A stretch of DNA of 64,000 bases from Saposhnikovia divaricata (taxonomy: Eukaryota; Streptophyta; Magnoliopsida; Apiales; Apiaceae): the NCBI GenBank assembly GCA_036435485.1, contig JAZHRN010000137.1:1426001-1490000 (forward strand), read 5' to 3'. Positions 32,610 through 42,682 of this stretch are shown in pieces (position 1 is the first letter of the stretch; each line of letters starts with the position of its first letter). Made by a program: the position numbers and the translations under genes. Under the pieces are notes generated by a model. It searched no databases, was not told the origin of the DNA, and was given only the letters and a program-made list of their open reading frames with translations.

Positions 32610-34075
32610 TGTCTTTCGCGGGGTTGGTTGTTACCAACGCCCGCTACTGTCAAAGGGTCACCATTTGGTAGAGAAATATTGTCATATTTGACCTTTTTCT
32701 CCCCTTTAGTGTTAACAACATCCGTGTCTCCCCGTACTGCTTCAGAACAATGGAGATTTCTTTTTTTGTTCCCATCCTGATCTGTAGTTTCCGTGCCGTC
32801 TCTGTTATGTTGCATGGTGTCATTCGCATTTCTGTTCGGAATTTCTCGTGTTTGTCTTTTCCATTTTGTTGTTGGCTTTATTTGGTTGATCAGAAAATTT
32901 GCAAGAGTATCATTAGTGGTAAGATCGAGTTCAGGCTGCATTGGGGTTTGGTGCTCCCCCACGATTTGTCTGCTACTATCACTTGCTGTATGTGCTGCAG
33001 AAAGAGGACCTGGGGCTTGTGTATTTTGTATTTCTTTATTAGCCTCCCACGTGAGTTCTCTAGCATGCGCATCAGTTTCTTTCTCCTTCTTTTTATTGGT
33101 CTCCCACGTGATGCCTGTGGCGTGCAACTCAGTTACTTTCTCCTTTTTATTTAATAATACTGACATGTCATTGGAATCTTTCCTGATTTCAAGATAGGTC
33201 TCTTCTTCTCCGATCTCGATCAAGGAGACTTCACCGGAATGCTCAGTATTCTGATCATCTGTCATCTTCGAAGCTGTTGCGCCTTTGTTGTTCGGTCTAG
33301 TCTCTGCTGCCCCATGAACATTCTGAGTTTGGACCACATAATCTACTTTCAGCCAAGGTCCAAAGGCCCTCTCTTCCGAAGCTTCATCCTGAGTGAGCAT
33401 CTTTATTGGGCTCGCGCACCATTTCTGGTCATGCCCCATGCGACCGCACTTGAAACACATGTATGGAAGTCTTTCGTATCTGAACTTAATCCATCGCTTC
33501 TGGCCCTCATACATGACTGTTATGCCAGGGGAAAGGGGGTTATTTATGCATGTCTCCACTTTGAATTTGGCATGCCCTCGAGCTATGATCTTTGCAGGAG
33601 TTTCCTCTGGGGTGAGGAGTACTTTGCCAACCGCTTTTGCCATCTTCTGAATGTTCTTCTCTGTCACCATCTTGACTGGGATGTCTAAAGCTCTTACCCA
33701 CAACTGCACCTTGTTTAACACTTCTGTCCAGTCTTTTTGTATTTCCATGATCGATCCAATCACCAATATTCCGTTATTTAGGAACCATGGAGCTTTTTCA
33801 GTGATTTTCTTCGTATGAACCTTCTCTTGAAAGGAGAAGATTAGGATGCAAGAATCCTTTAGTTTCTCTTTGATTTTTACTGACCATTTATTTGCTTCGA
33901 TTTCCCATACTCTGCTCATAATAGTTTTGATAAGTTTCCTGTTGAACTTTCGATTTGACCACAATCTGCCCAAGCACATTATGTCTTCCGTTGAGCCTTC
34001 GATGTTTTCATCGATCTCCCAATCATCTTCTTCTTCGACCTGCATATTCTTTGTTCTCTCTACAATATCCTCCAT
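32606..34075 (-). CDS. LINE ORF1: DUF4283 and zinc-knuckle protein, 489 aa
   Basis: RNA-binding partner of the LINE ribonucleoprotein. Residues about 30-180 fit DUF4283, the plant LINE ORF1 domain (LGRLWSNRKFNRKLIKTIM, KAPWFLNNGILVI). A CCHC knuckle follows, CFKCGRMGHDQKWC, preceded by WIKFRYERLPYM. The C-terminal half is polar and low in recognisable structure. It is the first ORF after the short leader and directly overlaps ORF2. Confidence 0.92.
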   Translation of the reverse strand: MEDIVERTKNMQVEEEDDWEIDENIEGSTEDIMCLGRLWSNRKFNRKLIKTIMSRVWEIEANKWSVKIKEKLKDSCILIFSFQEKVHTKKITEKAPWFLNNGILVIGSIMEIQKDWTEVLNKVQLWVRALDIPVKMVTEKNIQKMAKAVGKVLLTPEETPAKIIARGHAKFKVETCINNPLSPGITVMYEGQKRWIKFRYERLPYMCFKCGRMGHDQKWCASPIKMLTQDEASEERAFGPWLKVDYVVQTQNVHGAAETRPNNKGATASKMTDDQNTEHSGEVSLIEIGEEETYLEIRKDSNDMSVLLNKKEKVTELHATGITWETNKKKEKETDAHARELTWEANKEIQNTQAPGPLSAAHTASDSSRQIVGEHQTPMQPELDLTTNDTLANFLINQIKPTTKWKRQTREIPNRNANDTMQHNRDGTETTDQDGNKKRNLHCSEAVRGDTDVVNTKGEKKVKYDNISLPNGDPLTVAGVGNNQPRERQ

Positions 34076-34262
34076 ATTTGCCTTTAGACCTTTTAGGTTT
34101 GCGATAGATTCGCTTAGGCTCTTCAGTTGGAGAGCATTTTTAAAACAATTGAGCTTATATTGTGTAGTTTAGTTTTCGAAAAAGACTGATTGAATTTAAG
34201 TATGATGAAATTTAATTGTAGAAATTTAGCGACTGTTTGGGTCACTAGTACAAAAAGAGTTA

Positions 34263-34345
34263 CTTCATACCATGACAATCGTTACTAAGAAATTATTACA
34301 TTTTTTGTAGAATTTGTCATGGTATGAAATACCTCTTTTGATCTC
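34263..34345. repeat. Small inverted repeat at the LINE target
   Basis: AGTTACTTCATACCATGACA and, about 25 bases on, its imperfect complement TTGTCATGGTATGAAATACC. The LINE target duplication overlaps the outer end of this foldback. Confidence 0.65.
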
Positions 34346-34824
34346 TTCTTAGCTTAAAAATTTGTTCCAAATATCAGAAATATCAATCTCAATTAAGAGT
34401 AACATGAAAATTGTAGATGATATTGGATAGGTAACGTATAAATATATTTACACACTGATAGATAAAAGAGTGATCTCCAGAAAAATTTAAAGAGTAAAAG
34501 CTAGATTTATATGTAGAGAAAAAGGATCGTAAGATTGATCTCAGGAAACTTTTCCTAAGATATGTATAAAATATACTCTAAATATGAATGGACCCGTAGG
34601 GTTAATTAAAAATATTTGATTTTACAAAATTACCCATCTTATTTTTACATATAAATCCATATATCTCAGGTAATTTATCTAAGATACATCTCAGGTCCCT
34701 ATCCTCTTATATGTATATGCGAGGAGATTTGCATATAAATATAAAAAGAAGTCTTTGCATTGTCAGAGGGGAATAAATGAGAGGGGAACATTATTAGGAA
34801 GGATTTGTAACTGCAGCCATACTA

Positions 34825-35037
34825 CCTCCGTCGTTTCCGTTCCAATTTTTATGATCCTTTAACTTTTTTATGTATTTTATTGTACTCCATTGAGATATGA
34901 TTGAGATATTTATGAATAATATTATTTCGATTTTTTTATTTTATATAAAAAATATCATTCATAAGTATCTCAATCGAATGTATTGAAATGCGTAAAATGA
35001 CTCATTTTTTTTTTTGAATAAAGGGAGTATATTGAAG
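34825..35037. mobile_element. Stowaway-like MITE
   Basis: Flanked by TA; starts CCTCCGTCGTTTCCGTTCC and ends AAAGGGAG. Internal ATTGAGATATT and its complement AATATC...CTCAAT give a foldback structure. Confidence 0.65.
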
Positions 35038-35375
35038 AATTATTTTTTATATTTTTTAGGTAGTACTTCAATTATACACTCTATTGACTATTCTCATGTC
35101 TTGTTTTGGAACGAAAAATATCATTAATAAATCTAGAACAAAGCCCGAAACAAAAGGTAATCGAATGGCCATTACATACAATGACCGGCCCAATATTAAA
35201 CCCACTACATAACTTCACCCATTACAAATACAGTAATTGGTTAAGAGTTAAGACCAACAGGCCCAAATAAGGGTGAAGGCCCAAAATATTCATACGGGAG
35301 CCATGCTGGTCCTTTTTACTGACCAGACACGATAGACCGTGTACCGTGATATAAGGGGTGTTGGGGAACACGATC

Positions 35376-35545
35376 TTCCGTATCATGCATAATACGGTAC
35401 ACCATGTTCCGTATCATGCACGAACACGGTACACCGTGTTCCGTATCATGTCTGAATACGGTACACCATGTTCCGTATCACGCTAACACGGAATACCGTC
35501 TTCCGTATCATGTATAATACAATACACGGTGTATCGTATTCAGCT
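35376..35545. repeat. 31-bp tandem repeat of palindromic units
   Basis: TTCCGTATCA recurs at 35376, 35407, 35439, 35471 and 35501. Between the copies lie palindromes such as AACACGGTACACCGTGTT. Each unit can form a short hairpin. Confidence 0.85.
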
Positions 35546-36234
35546 AATACGGAAGGCGAAACTCCGTATCCCGTCGGTATTTCGGGTCATTTTTTTCAAA
35601 ATCATTATTTTAGGCAAAAACTTGTGAAAAATAGGCATTTTGGTAATTCTCTCCCCAAATAAACTAGTAGTTCAAAACTATTTACTAAAAGTCTAAATGT
35701 CATTAAGCTTTTGATGATTGAATTAAACTATAACCAACTATTTCCTAATTTCCTAATTTCCTAATTTTTATATTATTTTTCTATACTTATCATATATATA
35801 ATAAAATTTAAAATTAAAATAGCAAAATTTAAAGTAAAAACTGTTTTGACTCTTTATTCATTCAAAAAAATATTTACCCATATTTATTATTAACATGTTG
35901 ACCAAATTTAATTAACATGTTAACCAAAGTTACATTGTTTTGAATGTAATTACCACTGTAAAATTAAATCAAATTAAATTAACATAATTTTGGTTAAAAT
36001 AACAATTTTTACAATCTATGCATTTATTTCAAGAAATAAATACATTCCTTTTATAATATTAGTATTAGGTTAATAATAGTGATTGTATTTTTTTTTTGTA
36101 TTATTATAACACAAAGTACACAACCAGAACTAAAGCTACATCCATCCAGTTCAAAACCCAAGCCCTCTCCTCAAACTCTTAAACCACATAGGCTATACAT
36201 ACAAAACTAAAACAACCCTTGTCTCTCTCTTACA
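35546..36234. other. Promoter-side region of the GATA gene
   Basis: AT-rich, no ORF. GGCTATACATACAAAAC (36191-36207) is a weak TATA candidate about 35 bases before the start codon, followed by the CT-rich GTCTCTCTCTTAC. Confidence 0.4.
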
Positions 36235-37869
36235 ATGGAGACTCTTGATGACCTTCTCAACTTCTCTGATGATGAGCTCTTCTCTTCTTCTTCCTTAAAC
36301 TCAATTAATGGACACAAAGATGATGACCCACTTCGTGTTCCTGTAAGTTTTATCTACCCTTTTGTCTGAATCGTTCAGACTCGGTCCGAGTTGGATTTGA
36401 CTCGGCCGAGTTAGGAGTGAGTTGCGGCTGTGAATATGAATTTTGAGGAGTCTGTTTTGTCCCTATAAACCCTAATGTGGGTAAAATTAGGGGAGTGCCT
36501 GCAAGGGTATTTTAGGCATTTAATTAATAAATTGTAAATATTTATACTATCGTGTCACATGTGGGTTGATTTTTTTATTTATTTTTTCCCCATTATTATT
36601 GTGTGGCGCTCTCTTCAAAATTTTTGAATGTGAAATTATGTTATTCTTGTGTGGCGCTCTTTACAAAATTTTTGAATGTGAAGTTATGTATAGTGCCATA
36701 TAATATTTAAATCTCAATTAAATAATTTGAAGCAAATAATGGTGAGAATTTCGGGGTAATAGGTCGGGTTTGTTGTACCTGTCGGTTTCCGGATTATGTC
36801 AAATTTTGTCACCCCTTATACCAATTATTTGGCACATTCTGTATTTTTTGTATATATAATTTAGAACCTTTTTCAAAAAAAGTGCAGAACAATTGTTTTC
36901 TAGTGAAAACGGTTTTCAACTTGCATGTTTGGGTGAATCATCCGCAAGTAGACATGCATGATGGTAAATTAGTAACACTACAATGCGAATATAAATTAAG
37001 CCCTAGTCTCTTTTGCTATAGATGGGACCTGTTGGATGATGTTAGATTTAAATGTGGTGATTTTTGCCTAGTTAACTTATGTTGTGTTTGGTTGGGGTGA
37101 ATGGAATTGAATGGAATGGGATTTGAAATATAAAATGAATGAATATTGAACTCTCGTTCCATTCCATTCCATTACATTCACCCCAACCAAACACAATCTT
37201 AGTGTTTGGTGATGTAGTTTGGACTAGGGACCAAGTCATATAGTTGTTCTTGTTCAGGAATTTGCAGAGGAAGAATTGGAATGGTTATCAAACAAAGATG
37301 CATTCCCATCGATTGAAACCTGCATGGATATAATCTCGGGTCAAAGCGGCATTTTCCCGAATGATCAAAATCACCCAAGTCCCATATCTGTGCTTGAAAA
37401 CAGTGGTACTAATTACATAGGGAATCTTATGGTTCCTATCAGCTTCCCAGTTCGTGGGCGTAGCAAACGTATACGGAAAAGACGAAGAAGGTTCCCAGAG
37501 TTGTGTGCTCCGCAGGGGTGGCAGTGGAACCAAGCAAGCATGGAGAATCTGAAGCAAGAACAGGAGAATTCATTGTTCTTGTCAAAATCAGTCACCAGGG
37601 GTGCTGCAGTTGGCAGGAAGTGTCAGCATTGCCAAGCAGAACAAACCCCGCTATGGCGTGCTGGTCCCATGGGGCCTAAGACGTTATGCAATGCTTGCGG
37701 CATGAGGTACAGGTCAGGGCGGCTTGTTCCTGAGTATCGTCCAGCTAAGAGTCCAACATTTTCGAGCAAGTTGCATTCAAATTCTCACAGAAAGATTATG
37801 GAAAAGAGAAGGAAGAGTCAAGCTGGAGAGATGATGCTGGATGGAGCCTGTGAATATAGGGTTGGATAG
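36235..37869 (+). CDS. GATA-type zinc-finger transcription factor, 239 aa, two exons
   Basis: Nuclear DNA-binding protein recognising (A/T)GATA(A/G). Exon 1 is 36235-36342 (36 codons), exon 2 is 37258-37869, intron GTAAGT...TTCAG, phase 0. The N terminus (METLDDLLNFSDDELF) is acidic and is usual for subfamily A. A basic tract (RGRSKRIRKRRRRFPE) can act as a nuclear signal. The single finger, CQHCQAEQTPLWRAGPMGPK and LCNACGMRYRSGRL, has the plant spacing C-X2-C-X18-C-X2-C, then LVPEYRPAKSPTFSSKLHSN, the conserved tail of this subfamily. Arabidopsis GATA1/2/4-like proteins are the nearest family by motif; the orthologue is not assigned. A small MITE lies in the intron. Confidence 0.93.
37081..37201. 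mobile_element. Small hAT-like MITE in the GATA intron
   Basis: Inverted ends TGTGTTTGGTTGGGGTGAAT and ATTCACCCCAACCAAACACA, about 120 bp, almost fully palindromic. Confidence 0.8.
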
Positions 37870-39175
37870 GGGTGAGTAGTTCTATATTTTTAATTTTCCT
37901 AGCTGAACTAGGAATTAATCTCTGTTGTAATGGGCTAGAAGTTTAGTGAACCATGTCTGTTAAATTGCGTCATTGATATTAGAGAATTTTAATTAGATGA
38001 AAAGAAAAAGTTTTGGCTTTGGAATGATGAACGTTTTATCGAGACTTTTCCAAAAATTTGGGATGTTTGCTAAAATCTTAATGCACATAATTTGATATCC
38101 TTTAGCATAAGATTTGACAGTTACTTTTGATTGTTTACGGGACTATTGCATTTCTTTTTTCATACTATGGCGTTGCACATTCATCTTACTTGTATGATTC
38201 ATGAAAACTGTATCTGTCATTGTATGAATTAGCCTAGTTGATCCAGGTGAGCATAATTTTATGTTAAGGTGACAATGAAAAAGAATCCTAGGCTATTAGG
38301 AAAAGAATGAGACAAGAGAAAGAAGAATGGATTAATACAATTCTAGCTGGGATCGGGTTAATGTTTCTGCTGTTTCATTGTTTTGAAGTTCTAAAAATAC
38401 CAAATCCGCTGATGAATGTCAGCCAGTTCTTTGCCTGTTGAGTTCTTGACAGTAAATATGCTCTTATACTTGGTGCTATCAACTCTGTTCGTTATATGGT
38501 CATTGAATTATACAGGTTTAGCAATGGTTGTTGAGATGAACTACTGATTTTGCATCTACTGTCTCTGTGGATGCAGAATGTACTAGATATTTACATGGTG
38601 TTAGTTGATATTACTGATTGAACTTCGGATAGCTGAAAAAAGAGCATGCTCTCTAATTATTTACAAGAGTAGTTTTTTACGGGTTATTGTTGGCTCATCA
38701 TTCAACTCTTAATCATGTATCTGAGATTGCTGGTTCGGCATTACAATAGGCAATATCAGTCAGGTGTGTGATCAATCTAGTCATCCAGTCGATCATTGCT
38801 AAATAGTGTAAGTTGCACACTTGTTGGCTACTACGTTGTAGTGTAGTGAAGCGTAAGCTTGCGTGATTCAAGGAAGGTGCATGTCTTTATTGTAGAAGCA
38901 TGTTAAGCTATCTGGATTTTAGCAACCACTTGGGACCCTTTGTCGTGTGAGGGATGGGATTTTTTCTCTCCATATAATGGGGAATGGGTGCATTGCATTG
39001 TTCATAACAAATGATGAAGTATGGACTAGTGTCTGAAGTTATTTGTTGTAGTTGTAGTTTGGCTTGAATCGAATTCAAAACCTTTCTTTAATACAGCTCG
39101 CTTGTGTTTATTATTAATATTTTTTGATATTTATACACACGCACATTCACCTTGTCTTCGACAAGGTTCTTAACC
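37870..39175. other. 3' flank of the GATA gene
   Basis: 1.3 kb with no ORF above background, no bounded repeat and no RNA gene recognised; it probably holds the 3' untranslated region at its start. Confidence 0.4.
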
Positions 39176-40345
39176 CTCATCACAATTTCAGAAAATATGG
39201 TCCTAAATATCACAAATTGAAATTAAGGCCCTTAGTATCACAGTACAACGCATAGTAAACTAACGTTACTATATAAACGCAATGTCGTCTTGCGTTTTTC
39301 TTTGTCCACTACCTCCAAAACTGAAAACGCAGAATATGGTATCATTCCTGTCACCAACAACGATTATTGAACATCCGTTTATAGTAATAACGCAAGATAA
39401 TGTGGTGTTATTGCTGGTTTTTTTTTAGAAAGATATAAACGCAATATTTATTTTTTAGAAAGATATAAACGCAATATTTGTTTACAACCCTAAACCCCAA
39501 ACCCTAAACCCTAAGTTCGTATACAGTTTATTTGTCGTTCCGAATATTTCTAAAACCCAAAATGGAAACATTGAACCCCAAAAATTAATTATTGAACCCC
39601 TAAATTTAATTAAAATTGTAATTTTTTAAATTAAAAATTTTAATTAAAAAAATTGAATCCGGCGGCCTGATTTTTAAACGCGTTAGCGTTTAAAAATCAG
39701 GATAAATTAGGGTCTAGGGTTTAGGGTTGTAACCCCAAACCCTAAGTTCGTATACGGTTTATTCGTCGTTCCGAATATTTCTAAAACCCAAAATGGAAAC
39801 ATTGAACCCTAAAAGTTAATTATTAACCCCAAACCCTAAACCCTAAAATTCGTATACGGTTTATTCGTCGTTCTGAATATTTCTAAACCGAAAATGAAAA
39901 TGTTGAACCCCAAAAGTTAATTATTGAACCCCTAAGGAAATATTGATAAAATTTAAAAAATTTAAGTAAAAAATTGAATATTTTTAAATCCTAAATGAAA
40001 CTCGTTGAACCCCAAATAAAAATTATTTAACCCCAAAATTGTATTTAACATTTTTTTACAAAAAAAAAATCAAGTTTTCACGTGCTTAGTGACCACGAAC
40101 AAGCAAACTTTAAAAAGCAACGCAATTGTATAAAACGTTTTACAGTCAACGCCAATTCATCTTGCGTTTTTTATTTTCTTTAAAAAAAACAAAAAAATGA
40201 CATTTCATGAAATAACGCTGCACGACTATGCGTTGCCTATAAACTCCAATTCAAGTTGCGTTTATTTGTGATAATAAGGGCCATTTTTTCAGTTTGTGAT
40301 ATTTAGGGCATTTTACCTTTAAATTGTGATAAATAAGGCTTTGAC
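39176..40345. mobile_element. Long-terminal-inverted-repeat element, MULE-like
   Basis: The ends are inverted copies over about 70 bases. Left reads TCACAATTTC...CCTAAATATCACAAA...GGCCCTTAGTATCACA; the right end on the other strand reads the same with changes. Exact ends and target duplication are uncertain (ACCCTCA occurs at both sides). The inside has several copies of AAACCCTAAGTTCGTATACG (about 39502, 39737, 39832) and many ACGCAA/TTGCGTT words. No transposase. Confidence 0.6.
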
Positions 40346-40389
40346 CCTCAACATCCCTTTATCAGTAAAAGGAGGTGAGGTCTGAGAAG

Positions 40390-41165
40390 TAAAACCCAGC
40401 TTTCTCTCTCTCCCCAACTCGCCTTTCCTTTTCTTTTCTTAGCCGCCGGCCGGGGCTTCCACCGGATCTTCGGTGGAAAGCCCCAACACTCTTCATTTTC
40501 TTTGTATTTTCTTCCTCTTTTCAATAAACCTTGCTATTTTCTTTCGTTTTTTCTTGTTTAAAGCTTGGATTTCCCTAAAAATCTTCTTTTTTAGGAAAGA
40601 TTTGGTTTGTTTTTTTCGGATTAAAGCTATCGGATCCAAGGATTAAAAGCCTTTTTCGATTTAGCCTACAACTTCTTAGATCTCCTTCCCAAAGAATTTT
40701 TGCCCAAATCTAAAAATTTGTCTTGGTTCTTCGAGCTTTATTTTCCGTAGTTGTAATTTTTCAGTTTCGATTGTAGTTGTTTGGTAATTTTAAGACTTGT
40801 TTGTAAGTTTATTTTTTTTTGTAAGTTCAGTTTGATTTCTCTCCTTGGTGAGAGTTTTGGTGTTCTCTCCTGGGTGAAAGGTGTGATTTTCTCTCCTTTT
40901 GTGAGAGTTGGTTCGATTCAACGATAAGAGCTTGTGTGGAACTTCACTTGTGGTCGTTAGCTCAAACGGATTTTGGAGAAGATATTGAGCGCAGAGCGAG
41001 TATTTATAGATATATCATTTTATTCAGACATATGCTTATTTGTCTCATTTTGAGTATGAAGACGAGCTTGTCATCATGTTCTATGTTTGATCGTTTCGAT
41101 CATTCTTGTAGATACCGTATGGCTTTTATGTATTGAATTATCGTCTCTTATTCAAAAAAAAAAAA
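40390..41165 (+). mobile_element. Short LINE derivative (non-autonomous) with A tail
   Basis: Starts in a CT-rich region, has GCCGGGGCTTCCACCGGATC followed by its complement-like GGTGGAAAGCCCC, then T-rich sequence, and ends TCTTATTC plus 12 A. The same layout, starting GCCGGGGCTTCCATCCGG, occurs at 51013-51710 on the minus strand. No coding survives and no target duplication was found; the left end is approximate. Confidence 0.55.
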
Positions 41166-41928
41166 CTATCGTGAGGGAAATGGTGAGGATGAGGGAAAGA
41201 AGCCTCAACACCAACACAATCATGTTGCTGAAAACTAATTCCCGTAGTCTCATTTATATTTTATTAAAAGTCCCGGAGTACTAATAAAATCATGATTTAT
41301 TTGATTGTATTAAATAAATTAATCATTCTTACAATTTTAAATAATTTTTTAAAATGAAATTAAACAAATTTATTACACTAATTAGAAGCAGAAAATCTTT
41401 TTGGAACAATTAAAAGAAAAACAGCTATTAAAATGAAACACGGTAATAAAAATCTCAACAATACATTTGCATTGGGACAAGTTTGAATTGTTTGAAAAAG
41501 CAAAACGAAAATAAAAATGTACCTGCCTTTAAAGGAAATAGAAAACAATTCGTGCTCTTTCGAATCTATTTCGAAACATTATTATGCATATAAACTGTTT
41601 AGTATTTCCTTAAAAAAAGTGTTTATTGTCAATTTTATACAACTAAAAAATAACTTAATTTTTTTTGACGTTAAAAATAACTTAATTTAATCATTAGCGT
41701 ATTAAAAAAATTCTGTATAATATGATCTTCAAGTTCAACTCCTTATTCACACTACTAATTCTAGGTGGAATTCTGGAAATTACAAAACATAAAAATCCTA
41801 AAAGCGATTGGATAGTGTACACAAATACTAATTCTACTAGGAATGGGATTGTGTGCATATACATACTAATCTAGTACGAATAGGATTATATTTTAATCAT
41901 CCTAGCGGTGGGATTATACAAGCAAACC
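41166..41928. other. Intergenic, upstream of the RNase H ORF
   Basis: AT-rich, with near-repeated AATACTAATTCTACTAGGAAT and related words at 41825-41890. No gene seen. Confidence 0.4.
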
Positions 41929-41936
41929 TATATATA
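41929..41936 (+). promoter_or_regulatory. TATA box of the RNase H-domain ORF
   Basis: TATATATA 60-67 bases before the start codon, a good spacing for a host-type promoter. Confidence 0.5.
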
Positions 41937-41995
41937 CTAGAACACTGCACATACTATGGAAATAAAAAAATAAAGAAAGCTGTGAGTTAAGAAAG

Positions 41996-42682
41996 ATGGC
42001 TTTTTACTGGCAGTCTCCACCCAAAGGGTATTTGAAGATGAACACAGACGGAAGTTGCAAGGGGAATCCTGGGAAGGCTAGCTATGGAGGAATTATTCGA
42101 GATGAATCGGGAGGGTGGGTGAAAGGTTTTCATGGAAAATTGCCTGGTTTGTGCACACCACTTGAGGCTGAGGTGTGGGCTATAGTTAAAGGCTTGAATC
42201 TTGTCAAGAAATTTGGATTTAGGAAGGTTTTTGTGGAAACAGATAGTGTGGCTGCCATGCACCTGTTTTCGTTTCGACATCTTCATCAGAAACATCACTT
42301 GAAAGATGTGATCGAGGAGGGGCTTGAAATATTGCTGGAACATGAGGGTGTAATTGTTCATACTAGACGAGACGGGAACCATTGTGCGGATAAATTGGCA
42401 AAGTTAGGAGGTCGACAGATGAGTGATTGCAACGTAGTTCATACACCTCCGCCTGAGGTTGTCAAGTTGTTGCTTAAGGACAGGTTTGGAAAAAATTGGA
42501 CGAAAGTCACGCGTTTGTCACAGCATCCTATATGGGCTCTTCCCCTTAAGACTATTGAATCACATCGTTCTGCTCCCATCAAGATCAAATCTTTGCCACT
42601 GCATCACCATCGTCCTGTTTGTGCGCCCTTGATGCCACCACTTGGATTTTTACAACCACCAAGGCTGATCATTCTACATTAG
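41996..42682 (+). CDS. Stand-alone RNase H-domain protein (RVT_3 type), 228 aa
   Basis: Likely RNase H-like fold, degrading RNA in RNA-DNA hybrids if active. Residues about 10-140 have the catalytic set in place: Asp in KMNTDGSCKGNPG, Glu in PLEAEVWAI, Asp in VETDS, and Asp in NHCADKLAKLG. The tail from about 150 is unusual, ending in a His- and Pro-rich stretch (LPLHHHRPVCAPLMPPLG). The domain type is the one found at the C terminus of plant LINE ORF2, but here it starts with its own ATG, has a TATA box, and no reverse transcriptase lies upstream. It may be a domesticated LINE domain or a LINE fragment with a lucky frame. Expression would decide. Confidence 0.7.
   Translation: MAFYWQSPPKGYLKMNTDGSCKGNPGKASYGGIIRDESGGWVKGFHGKLPGLCTPLEAEVWAIVKGLNLVKKFGFRKVFVETDSVAAMHLFSFRHLHQKHHLKDVIEEGLEILLEHEGVIVHTRRDGNHCADKLAKLGGRQMSDCNVVHTPPPEVVKLLLKDRFGKNWTKVTRLSQHPIWALPLKTIESHRSAPIKIKSLPLHHHRPVCAPLMPPLGFLQPPRLIILH

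Larger units (their letters stand above)
28499..34249 (-). mobile_element. Full-length L1-type LINE, both ORFs open
   Basis: 5.75 kb. On the minus strand: a 5' leader of about 170 bases, ORF1, ORF2, a short 3' region and a poly(A) tail (T run just after 28498 on the plus strand). A perfect 16-bp target duplication, ACAAAAAGAGTTACTT, flanks it (28483-28498 and 34250-34265). ORF1 and ORF2 overlap as ATGA. No frameshift or stop was seen in either ORF, so the copy is young and may be competent. Confidence 0.94.

Noticed and set aside
30856..33688. Several plus-strand ORFs of 100-180 aa.
   Set aside because: Antisense shadows of the LINE ORFs.
39484..39850. CCCTAAA repeats as an interstitial telomere.
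   Set aside because: Only two or three units at a time, each within a larger repeated block of a TIR element.
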